Positions 44,024 to 52,200 of a stretch of DNA of 64,000 nt are shown piece by piece. The DNA is from Opacimonas sp002292215. GTDB lineage: Bacteria > Pseudomonadota > Gammaproteobacteria > Enterobacterales > Alteromonadaceae. The position numbers and the translations under genes are program-made. Under the pieces are notes generated by a model. The model had not been told where the DNA came from and searched no databases. It saw nothing but the letters and a program-made list of their open reading frames with translations. Position 1 is the first letter of the stretch, and each line of letters starts with the position of its first letter. Where the stretch lies: assembly GCA_943846745.1 (NCBI GenBank), contig OX044360.1:806001-870000 (forward strand), written 5' to 3'.

Positions 44024-45040
44024 ATGAATGCAATAAATGAAATATTAACAAGCTTATACAGCCAACAAGATTTAACTCAGGCGCAAGTTACGGCTATTTT
44101 TGGTGAAGTCATGCAAGGTAACCTTGATGACATTCATTTAACCGCATTGTTAATTGCATTAAAAATCAAAGGTGAGACACCCAGTGAAATCGCTGGTGCG
44201 GCCCAAGCGATGGTCAATCATGCTACGCCATTTATCCGCCCTGACTACGCATTCGCGGATATTGTAGGTACCGGTGGCGATGGTCATAACACCATTAATA
44301 TATCTAGCGCTGCAAGTGTTGTCGCCGCAAGTTGTGGTTTACCTGTAGCAAAACACGGTAATCGTAGTGTGTCTAGCCAGTCTGGATCAGCGGATTTATT
44401 TAATGCCTTTGGCGTGAAATTAGATATGTCACCGGCAACAGCAAAAATGTGTTTAGACGATAGCAAACTGTGCTTTTTATTTGCTCCGGTTTATCATGCT
44501 GGCGTTAAACATGCGATGAATGTCCGCACGACACTCAAAACGCGCACCCTATTTAATGTCTTAGGTCCTTTGGCTAATCCAGCCAAACCGACCCACTCCG
44601 TCATGGGTGTATATACGCCAGAACTATTATTACCATATGCCCATACGTTACAGTTACTCGACCACCAACACGTATTAGTTGTGCATGGTTCAGGTCTCGA
44701 TGAGTTTGCATTACACGGTCCAAGTCATGTGGTTCAAGTTAATGGCGAAGAGCTAACAGAATATGAAGTGACTCCAAGTGATTTTGGCTTATCTAGCTAT
44801 CCGTTAGACGCCATTGTCGGTGGCTCGCCCCAAGAAAACAAAGAGGCTATTGCTAACGTTTTTGCCGGTAGCGGAGCCCCTGCTCATACAGCTGCGATTG
44901 CCATGAATGCAGGTGCACTATTACATATATCTGGACTAGCAGCATCATTTAAAGACGGTGCAGATATGGCGCAAGAAGCCATGAGTCAAGGTAAACCATT
45001 AGCAACAATTGAACGAGCTGCAAAGCTTAGTCAACAGTAA
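44024..45040 (+). CDS. trpD: Anthranilate phosphoribosyltransferase
   Basis: TrpD joins anthranilate to phosphoribosyl pyrophosphate. Diagnostic motifs: VGTGGDGHNTINIS, KHGNRSVSSQSGSADL and FNVLGPLANPA. I used ATG 44024 (338 residues), ten bases after AGGA; a TTG three bases... one codon upstream at 44021 is also possible. It lies 37 bases after trpG. Confidence 0.96.
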   Translation: MNAINEILTSLYSQQDLTQAQVTAIFGEVMQGNLDDIHLTALLIALKIKGETPSEIAGAAQAMVNHATPFIRPDYAFADIVGTGGDGHNTINISSAASVVAASCGLPVAKHGNRSVSSQSGSADLFNAFGVKLDMSPATAKMCLDDSKLCFLFAPVYHAGVKHAMNVRTTLKTRTLFNVLGPLANPAKPTHSVMGVYTPELLLPYAHTLQLLDHQHVLVVHGSGLDEFALHGPSHVVQVNGEELTEYEVTPSDFGLSSYPLDAIVGGSPQENKEAIANVFAGSGAPAHTAAIAMNAGALLHISGLAASFKDGADMAQEAMSQGKPLATIERAAKLSQQ

Positions 45041-45074
45041 GATATAAAATAGTAATTAAGAAATAGGAACCAAG

Positions 45075-46469
45075 ATGCAGAACGTCCTTGCTAAAATTGT
45101 TGATGATAAACGAATTGAAATCGCAAAACGCGAAGCAGATTTTCCGTTAACTGCGTTCAAAGAACAGTTAACCCCATCAACCAAAAGTTTTTATGATGCT
45201 TTAAACCAGCCGAATGCCGGTTATATTTTAGAATGTAAAAAAGCCTCACCTTCTAAAGGTTTAATTCGCCCCATTTTTGATTTAGATGAAATATTGGGGG
45301 CATATAAAGAGATCGCAGCGTGTTTATCCGTGCTGACGGATGAAAAATATTTTCAAGGTACCTACGAGTACTTGTCCTATGTGACGAGTCACGTCGATAT
45401 TCCGGTACTAAACAAAGACTTCTTTGTTAATGAGTACCAAGTATATTTAGCCCGTTATTATCAAGCCGACGCCGTGTTATTAATGTTATCGGTGTTGGAT
45501 GACGCTACTTACACGCAATTAAGCCAATGCGCTGAGAGCTTGAGTTTGGACGTGTTAACCGAAGTCAGTAACGAAGAAGAAGCACACCGTGCCGTTGCCT
45601 TAGGCGCTAAAATTATTGGTATCAATAACCGTGATTTACGCGATTTATCGACTGATTTAGCGACCACCGAGCGCTTAGTGCCTTTACTCACTGAACTGGG
45701 TCATAACGGCTTAATGATATCTGAATCAGGTATTTATACCCGCGCTGATATCGCCCGACTAGCGCCGCTCGTCAATGGCTTTTTAGTTGGCAGTGCCTTG
45801 ATGGGACAAAATGATTTAACTCGTGCTGTTCGTCAATTAGCTTACGGCACTGTCAAAATTTGCGGCATTACTCAAGCACAACAAGCATTGGCGATTAGTC
45901 AACAACCCGTGTCTTATATGGGACTTATTTTTGCAGCACAATCCAAGCGCAGTGTCACATTAGCACAAGCACAACACATCGTTGATGTTGCACCGTTTAA
46001 TTATGTTGGTGTGTTTGTAAATGAAACCATTGAGACGATTGTTGCGTATGTAAAAGAGTTACAATTATGTGCAGTGCAATTACATGGCGATGAAGATCAA
46101 GATTTTATCACGCGTTTACGCGGTCAACTCCCAGAATATTGTCAAATTTGGCTAGCTTTAGGCGTCAGCGAGGCACTTCCTTCTTTGTTATATACAGATG
46201 TTGATATGATCTTATTGGATTGCCAAGTGACCAGCGCTGGTCACACTGAAAAAGGCGGCACTGGACAACAGTTTAATTGGTCTATATTGGCCGATATTGA
46301 AGATAAATCTCGCATTGGTTTGGCCGGCGGATTATCTCCAGAAAATATTACACAAGCGCTAGCTACAGGCGTTAGTCTGCTAGACGTTAATTCAGGTGTC
46401 GAAAGTGCACCGGGTGATAAATCACTTTCACACATCACTCAATTGTTTTCACAATTGCGCACCTATTAA
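45075..46469 (+). CDS. trpCF: Bifunctional indole-3-glycerol-phosphate synthase / phosphoribosylanthranilate isomerase
   Basis: A 464-residue fusion of TrpC (about 1-255: YILECKKASPSKGLIR, VLTDEKYFQGTYEYL, IGINNRDLRDLSTD) and TrpF (about 256-464: VKICGITQAQQAL, AVQLHGDED, GGTGQQFNW, LAGGLSPENI). It catalyses the isomerase and then the synthase step of the pathway. The fused form is usual in Enterobacteriaceae, Vibrio and Alteromonadales. AGGAACCAAG precedes the ATG. Confidence 0.97.
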   Translation: MQNVLAKIVDDKRIEIAKREADFPLTAFKEQLTPSTKSFYDALNQPNAGYILECKKASPSKGLIRPIFDLDEILGAYKEIAACLSVLTDEKYFQGTYEYLSYVTSHVDIPVLNKDFFVNEYQVYLARYYQADAVLLMLSVLDDATYTQLSQCAESLSLDVLTEVSNEEEAHRAVALGAKIIGINNRDLRDLSTDLATTERLVPLLTELGHNGLMISESGIYTRADIARLAPLVNGFLVGSALMGQNDLTRAVRQLAYGTVKICGITQAQQALAISQQPVSYMGLIFAAQSKRSVTLAQAQHIVDVAPFNYVGVFVNETIETIVAYVKELQLCAVQLHGDEDQDFITRLRGQLPEYCQIWLALGVSEALPSLLYTDVDMILLDCQVTSAGHTEKGGTGQQFNWSILADIEDKSRIGLAGGLSPENITQALATGVSLLDVNSGVESAPGDKSLSHITQLFSQLRTY

Positions 46470-46483
46470 TCGAGTGAGAAATT

Positions 46484-47665
46484 ATGAACCATTTAGAAAG
46501 TAAGTTTGGCGATTTTGGTGGTATGTATGTACCAGAGTTATTGATCCCAGCATTAGACCAACTAGAACAAGCATTTATCGATGCTCAAACCGATCCGGAA
46601 TTTCAACAAGAATTCATGGGGTTACTCAAAGATTATGCGGGCCGTCCTACTGCGATGACGTTATCGCGTAATTTAGTGTCCAATCCGCTAGTTAAATTGT
46701 ATCTTAAACGTGAAGATTTATTACACGGTGGCGCACACAAAACCAATCAGGTTTTAGGACAAGCGTTACTCACTAAACGTATGGGTAAAACCGAAGTCAT
46801 TGCCGAAACTGGCGCTGGACAACATGGTGTTGCTACTGCGTTGGCATGTGCATTGCTCGGCTTAAAAGCCCGCATTTACATGGGTGCCAAAGACATCGAA
46901 CGTCAATCACCCAATGTATTTCGTATGCGTTTAATGGGTGCCGAAGTGATTCCAGTTCATGCCGGTTCTGGTACGTTAAAAGATGCCGTTAATGAAGCCA
47001 TGCGTGATTGGTCTGCTAATTATGACAAAGCACACTATTTATTAGGCACCGCAGCAGGGCCTCATCCGTTCCCAACCATCGTACGTGAATTTCACCGTAT
47101 GATTGGTGAAGAAACGCGTGCGCAAATCATGGAAAAAGAAGGTCGTTTACCTGATGCAGTAGTGGCTTGTGTCGGTGGCGGTTCAAATGCCATCGGTATG
47201 TTTGCTGATTTTATTGATGAGCCTTCAGTTCGCTTAGTTGGCGTAGAGCCCGCAGGAAAAGGCCTACACACTCATGAGCATGGAGCCACTATTTGTACCG
47301 GCAGCAAAGGTATTTTACACGGTGCATTTAGTTATATTATGCAAGATAAAGATGGCCAGATCGAAGAGTCTTATTCTGTATCAGCTGGATTAGATTACCC
47401 AGCAGTCGGACCACAACATGCCTACCTATCCGATATTGGTCGTGCAGAATACGTTGCAGCGACGGATGATGAAGCATTGAATGCATTTAAATTACTTGCA
47501 CGAAAAGAAGGTATTATTCCGGCTCTTGAATCATCTCACGCGATTGCACATGCATTGAATATGGCGGATGAAGCAACTGAAGAAACCATTATCGTGGTGA
47601 ATTTATCAGGTCGTGGCGATAAAGATTTAGCGCACGTGACCAGCATTTTAGGAGATGATATTTAA
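46484..47665 (+). CDS. trpB: Tryptophan synthase beta chain
   Basis: TrpB condenses indole with serine using pyridoxal phosphate. At 393 residues it has the standard length. The PLP lysine is in HGGAHKTNQVLGQ, the substrate loop is ETGAGQHGVATA, and the phosphate-binding loop is VGGGSNAIGMF. It lies 14 bases after trpCF and its stop overlaps the trpA start by one base (TAATG). Confidence 0.98.
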   Translation: MNHLESKFGDFGGMYVPELLIPALDQLEQAFIDAQTDPEFQQEFMGLLKDYAGRPTAMTLSRNLVSNPLVKLYLKREDLLHGGAHKTNQVLGQALLTKRMGKTEVIAETGAGQHGVATALACALLGLKARIYMGAKDIERQSPNVFRMRLMGAEVIPVHAGSGTLKDAVNEAMRDWSANYDKAHYLLGTAAGPHPFPTIVREFHRMIGEETRAQIMEKEGRLPDAVVACVGGGSNAIGMFADFIDEPSVRLVGVEPAGKGLHTHEHGATICTGSKGILHGAFSYIMQDKDGQIEESYSVSAGLDYPAVGPQHAYLSDIGRAEYVAATDDEALNAFKLLARKEGIIPALESSHAIAHALNMADEATEETIIVVNLSGRGDKDLAHVTSILGDDI

Positions 47666-48471
47666 TGGCTCGTTATGAAACTATGTTTAGTCAACTAGAC
47701 GCGAAAAACGAAGGGGCGTTTGTTCCGTTTGTGATGCTCGGTGATCCCGACCGTGCTACGTCAATTAAAATCGTGCAAACGTTAGTGGATAATGGTGCCG
47801 ACGCACTAGAACTAGGCTTTCCGTATTCTGACCCCATTGCCGATGGCCCAACGATTCAAGCCGCAAGCATACGCGCTTTAGATAACGGCAATACGCCGGG
47901 TGAATGTTTAGAAATTATTGCGCAAATCCGTCATGATAACCCAGAAATCCCGATTGGATTATTACTATACTCTAACTTAGTGTTAGCGCGTGGCATTGAA
48001 CATTTTTATGCCCAAGCCAAAGCCAGTGGTGTGGATTCAATTTTAATCGCCGACGTACCATTACGTGAAGCACAACGCTTCATTGATATGGCAAATGCCT
48101 ATGAAATTGATCAAATATTAATTGCGCCACCTAATGCGACTGAAGAAACCCTCACCGCGATAGGCAAGTTATCTAGTGGCTATACGTATTTACTGGGTCG
48201 TGCAGGTGTGACGGGTGCTGAAACAGCGGCAGAAACACCAGCAAGTGAACTGATTGAAAAATTAGCTAAATATAAAGTTGCACCACCATTATTGGGTTTT
48301 GGTATTTCCACACCTGAACAAGTAGCACATGCGATTGCATCAGGTGCAGCTGGCGCTATTTCTGGTTCAGCAACAGTAAATATCATCGCTAAATATCTAG
48401 ATGACACCCCAACAATGTTGCAATCATTAGGTGAATTCGTCCATAACATGAAAGCCGGTACTGCTAAATAA
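47665..48471 (+). CDS. trpA: Tryptophan synthase alpha chain
   Basis: TrpA releases indole from indole-3-glycerol phosphate and channels it to TrpB. The 268-residue TIM barrel has the catalytic Glu in ALELGFPYSDPIADGPTIQ, with the Asp of the same segment, and the phosphate-binding GFGIS near the end. It is the last structural gene of the operon. Confidence 0.97.
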   Translation: MARYETMFSQLDAKNEGAFVPFVMLGDPDRATSIKIVQTLVDNGADALELGFPYSDPIADGPTIQAASIRALDNGNTPGECLEIIAQIRHDNPEIPIGLLLYSNLVLARGIEHFYAQAKASGVDSILIADVPLREAQRFIDMANAYEIDQILIAPPNATEETLTAIGKLSSGYTYLLGRAGVTGAETAAETPASELIEKLAKYKVAPPLLGFGISTPEQVAHAIASGAAGAISGSATVNIIAKYLDDTPTMLQSLGEFVHNMKAGTAK

Positions 48472-48507
48472 TAGCAACCGGCATGTCCCAGATAAGGAAA
48501 ATAAGCC

Positions 48508-48807
48508 ATGTGGTATAGCATAGTTGCAGAAGATAAACCGGGGACCTTAGACGCACGTTTAGCGGCTCGCCCAGCACATATAGCGCGTTTAGAAGCCCTC
48601 AAAGCTGACGGGAAATTGTTTGCCGCGGGTCCGAACCCAGCGATTGATTCAGCAGATCCTGGTCCCGCTGGTTTTACAGGTTCATTAATCATTGCAGAAT
48701 TTGATTCATTAGTTGCTGCGCAGGCTTGGGCAGATGTTGACCCCTACATTGAAGCGGGTGTGTATGCAAAAGTGACGGTTAAACCCTATAAAAAAGTATT
48801 GCCTTAA
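48508..48807 (+). CDS. yciI: YciI family protein
   Basis: A 99-residue YciI-type (YCII) protein with a ferredoxin-like fold. It starts MWYSIVAEDKPGTLDARL and has RPAHIARLEALKADGKLFAAGP, which holds the family His and Asp. The biochemical role is uncertain. It follows trpA by 36 bases, with AAGGAAAATAAGCC before the ATG, and is probably co-transcribed with the trp genes before the terminator at 48842. Confidence 0.92.
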   Translation: MWYSIVAEDKPGTLDARLAARPAHIARLEALKADGKLFAAGPNPAIDSADPGPAGFTGSLIIAEFDSLVAAQAWADVDPYIEAGVYAKVTVKPYKKVLP

Positions 48808-48841
48808 CACTACTTAAGACAACACTTTTGGCCTCTCATAT

Positions 48842-48872
48842 CAAGCGCTAGTTCACTACTGCATAGCGCTTG
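48842..48872 (+). terminator. Probable terminator of trp-yciI
   Basis: CAAGCGCTA and TAGCGCTTG form a perfect nine-base stem around GTTCACTACTGCA, followed by TTTCTCCT. It lies between the converging yciI and chemoreceptor genes. The T run is short, so efficiency is uncertain. Confidence 0.6.
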
Positions 48873-48919
48873 TTTCTCCTGTAGCTCGTTCGTGTCATTA
48901 AGTCTAATCTAAGCCTTAA

Positions 48920-50614
48920 CTACACTTGGAACTGGTTCATCAACGTTTTCAAATGCGCTGAACGCTCGGTCAACATCTGTGCTGACTCAAGAATTTCATG
49001 TGATGATTGCGCCGTTTTTAACGATAGCTCTTGTATGTTATTTACTTTACGATTTATTTCAGAAGCAACCGTACTTTGCTGACTTGATGCTGTTGCAATT
49101 TGAATCGACATATTATCAATTTGCGACACACTACTGGTAATATTAGATAATGAGTTACCTGCTTCTTCTGCCGATTTCACAGCTTTCAACGCTTCTGTTT
49201 TACTCGTTTCCATTTTTTCAACCGCATTTTTGGTGGATTCTTGCAATCGGTTAATCATGGTTTGTATTTCTACCGTCGACTCTTGTGTCCGCCCAGCTAG
49301 CGCACGCACTTCATCCGCTACGACGGCAAACCCTCGACCTTGCTCACCCGCTCTCGCCGCTTCAATTGCAGCATTCAGTGCAAGCAAATTCGTTTGTTCT
49401 GCAATCCCTTCAATTGTATCAGTCACCTTACGCATCGCAGTGCTGTCTTCTTCTAATTGAGTAATCACTCCGGCTGCATTTTCTACATCCCCCGCTAACG
49501 TCTCAATAGATTTAATCGTGCCCAATACAATACCTTGCCCATCATTTGCTGTCTGGCTAGTCGCATTAGCAGCTGAGGCTGCTTCTTTGGAGTTGTTGGC
49601 CACTTCTTGTACTGACATTTCCATCTCATTCATCGAGGTCGCAATCATGGTTGTCGCTTCTTTTTGAGTGGAAATATCGTTGGTAGCACGATTTGCTTCT
49701 TCGGTCATGGCGACAATCTGTTGATCCATATCGGCAACATTAGTTTTAACATCAGCCACCGTGCGTTGCAGTTTAGAGACAAATTGATTAAATAACCCTG
49801 AGATTTCCCCAAATTCATTTTTTGCTTCATAACGCATGCGCTTGGTTAAATCTCCATTACCATTAGCAATATCTGTGAGCATTTCTTTAAGCTGTTCTAT
49901 CGGCTCATAGATGGCACTGCTCATCCCGATGATAAATAATAATAATGCGACGATACTACTCACCGCAGCGATACTGACAAACGTAATCGTTTGGTTCACA
50001 CCTGAAACATTAATCTTGGCAACATCAATACTATGACTGGCTAAATCAGTTACTTGCTGTGCACTCAGTAACGTATCACTCAAACGTTCTGATATTTGCG
50101 TCACGGAAGCTTGAACATCTTTACCTATTGTTGCAGTTTGTTCTAGTTCTTGCGTCAAAGTGCGCAATCTCGGTAACATTTCACGGCGCAGTACTTCGTA
50201 AACATCTTCAATGTCGATCAATAATAATTCAGCATCTATCTCCCCATCACTTTCATCAATAACGTCAGAAAATGTAGTTACGGCATTAGATAAACCCTTT
50301 TGGATTTGTTTCAAATCGGCTGCGCTGATAGTTAAATTATCCGTGACTTTGTCACGCATGTCCCCTGAAACATGTTCTGCTAATTTAGCTGATTGAGAAG
50401 TCCGTGCTGTGACTGTCAACATTGATTGATTTATCTGGTCGGAACTTTCAACGCTTTCGGTAATGTCATCACTTAACAATGATAATTGCCACACGGAAAA
50501 TACGCTTATGCCGCTCAATGCAATAAATGTAATAAATAACAATAGTCTAAGTAAAAATTTAATCGAGTAATTACTCAACATCTGATTAATGAATGAAGAT
50601 TGCACAGGTTGCAT
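48920..50614 (-). CDS. Methyl-accepting chemotaxis protein
   Basis: A 564-residue chemoreceptor: first membrane helix about residues 20-42, a periplasmic helical domain (about 43-208) of no recognised family, a second membrane helix about 209-232, HAMP (about 233-285) and a cytoplasmic signalling hairpin whose tip contains EQTNLLALNAAIEAARAGEQ. This tip binds CheA/CheW. It lies 29 bases downstream of a secreted protein with two PilJ-type sensor repeats, which may act as its periplasmic partner. No che genes are in the window. Confidence 0.94.
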   Translation of the reverse strand: MQPVQSSFINQMLSNYSIKFLLRLLLFITFIALSGISVFSVWQLSLLSDDITESVESSDQINQSMLTVTARTSQSAKLAEHVSGDMRDKVTDNLTISAADLKQIQKGLSNAVTTFSDVIDESDGEIDAELLLIDIEDVYEVLRREMLPRLRTLTQELEQTATIGKDVQASVTQISERLSDTLLSAQQVTDLASHSIDVAKINVSGVNQTITFVSIAAVSSIVALLLFIIGMSSAIYEPIEQLKEMLTDIANGNGDLTKRMRYEAKNEFGEISGLFNQFVSKLQRTVADVKTNVADMDQQIVAMTEEANRATNDISTQKEATTMIATSMNEMEMSVQEVANNSKEAASAANATSQTANDGQGIVLGTIKSIETLAGDVENAAGVITQLEEDSTAMRKVTDTIEGIAEQTNLLALNAAIEAARAGEQGRGFAVVADEVRALAGRTQESTVEIQTMINRLQESTKNAVEKMETSKTEALKAVKSAEEAGNSLSNITSSVSQIDNMSIQIATASSQQSTVASEINRKVNNIQELSLKTAQSSHEILESAQMLTERSAHLKTLMNQFQV

Positions 50615-50643
50615 ATTGATACATCTTAAAAATAGCTAGATGG

Positions 50644-51528
50644 TTATACACTCGTTTTTTCAAATAGCGATACGGCTTTGTTCATCTCTTTAAGCAGAGG
50701 TAAATTCGCTTTATATAACACATCTAAATCTGAATCAGTGACCATTCCGGTAGAAATGGCTTCTAGAGTAGGCTTCAGCTTTACCCAGAGCTGTTCGACC
50801 ACGGCCAATTGAGCTAAGATTTGCGGTTGTGAATTAGTCGGTAACTCAAGATCAGCATTACCTGATTTTAATCCTTTTAAGGTACGGTCAAATAGACTAA
50901 TCGTTGAACGCAATTTGGCTTGATTTTCAGAAGACTCATGCCCTAATGCTATCAATATGGATTCTTTAGACATTTTTTGGGTCAACATACGTTGCTTGCC
51001 CGCAAGATTGATAACAATACCACTCACTTTACCTGTCGCTTTGCGGGCTTCTTTTTCATAAAGTCTAACAACAGTATTACTGTTTTTTAATAACGGGAGA
51101 TTTAAGGTCGCTATTTCAGCAATATCTACCTCTCCGGCTGCTGCAGCAATCGTAAGCGGTTTAAATTCACTCCATAACTGAGTGACTCGCCCCAATAATT
51201 TAATAATGGCTTTACTATCTGCTGCGGGTAGTTTTAAGCTCGCGTCACCATTGACTAAACCATTCAACGTTTTATCAAATAATGCGACTGTTTGAGCTAA
51301 GGCTGTCTGATTTTGTGTGGTGTTAATGCCTTTGGCAATAAACAACATTTCTTTGGACATTTTTTGGGTCAACATACGCTGTTTACCCGATTGATTGAGA
51401 ATGTTAGCGTAGTCTTCAGGGGTTTTTGCAAAGGCTTGAGTAGCGAGCATCATTAAACATAATGACAAGCAAAGAGTATGAGAAATCAATAGCGATTTTT
51501 TCGATGGTGCGATAAGAAAGGGGCTCAT
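50644..51528 (-). CDS. Secreted protein with two PilJ/NarX-type sensor repeats
   Basis: A 294-residue protein with a signal peptide (to about 35, ATQAFA). The mature part has two copies of the type IV pili methyl-accepting transducer N-terminal domain (PilJ-N), each starting with the same block: GKQRMLTQKMSKE occurs at about 50 and 185, followed by LFDKTLNGL and LFDRTLKGL. The domain normally sits inside PilJ or NarX-like receptors, where it senses periplasmic ligands. Here there is no membrane or signalling part, so it probably reports to another protein, most simply the chemoreceptor 29 bases downstream. Its ligand is unknown. Confidence 0.88.
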   Translation of the reverse strand: MSPFLIAPSKKSLLISHTLCLSLCLMMLATQAFAKTPEDYANILNQSGKQRMLTQKMSKEMLFIAKGINTTQNQTALAQTVALFDKTLNGLVNGDASLKLPAADSKAIIKLLGRVTQLWSEFKPLTIAAAAGEVDIAEIATLNLPLLKNSNTVVRLYEKEARKATGKVSGIVINLAGKQRMLTQKMSKESILIALGHESSENQAKLRSTISLFDRTLKGLKSGNADLELPTNSQPQILAQLAVVEQLWVKLKPTLEAISTGMVTDSDLDVLYKANLPLLKEMNKAVSLFEKTSV

Positions 51529-51723
51529 AAAAATACCTAGTTATTTTTAAGTTAAAAGTGATCATGAAAGATAAATCCCTTTTTCCTTTCGTATGCAAAA
51601 AATCTTGCTATGATATTTATCGTCAAAGTAACGATTTACTGAATGATTATTTACCGTTTTTTCCTTACTATTGACCTTCTATTGAATTTTGTTGAACCAT
51701 GGCACCACAGGAACTGAGTATTA

Positions 51724-52143
51724 ATGGACATTTTTATTGAACAAGGCGTGTATTTAAGTGATAGCAGTATTGAAATGCAAGCCATGCGTGCACAAGGTGC
51801 AGGCGGGCAAAATGTGAACAAAGTTTCCTCTGCCATTCATTTAAAGTTTAATATTCATGCTTCAAATTTGCCGTTTAGGTATAAGCAGGGATTATTAAAG
51901 AGACAAGATTCGCGCATAACAGACGAAGGCATTCTAGTACTAAAAGCCCAGAATCATCGCACCCAAGAAGCCAATAAACGCGATGCGATTGAACGTTTGG
52001 TACACTTAATCCGCAACGCCGGTGTCGTGCAGTTACCGCGTAAAGCGACCCGACCGAGTCGTTCTTCCGTACGTAAACGCCTTAATACTAAAACCAAGCA
52101 CGGCTTACAAAAGCAATTACGTGGCAGAATTGATATGGACTAG
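51724..52143 (+). CDS. arfB: Alternative ribosome-rescue factor ArfB (YaeJ)
   Basis: ArfB releases peptides from ribosomes stalled on truncated mRNA. The 139-residue protein has the GGQ motif at 27-29 in RAQGAGGQNVNKVSS and a basic C-terminal tail (RKATRPSRSSVRKRLNTKTK) that enters the empty mRNA channel. Length matches E. coli (140). It is flanked by oppositely oriented genes and looks monocistronic; the short palindrome CTAGGC-N5-GCCTAG follows at 52140. Confidence 0.95.
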   Translation: MDIFIEQGVYLSDSSIEMQAMRAQGAGGQNVNKVSSAIHLKFNIHASNLPFRYKQGLLKRQDSRITDEGILVLKAQNHRTQEANKRDAIERLVHLIRNAGVVQLPRKATRPSRSSVRKRLNTKTKHGLQKQLRGRIDMD

Positions 52144-52200
52144 GCGTGCTGCCTAGCCCACTGTTGGCTGGTATTGTGCGTAAACATATCTGTTACGACC

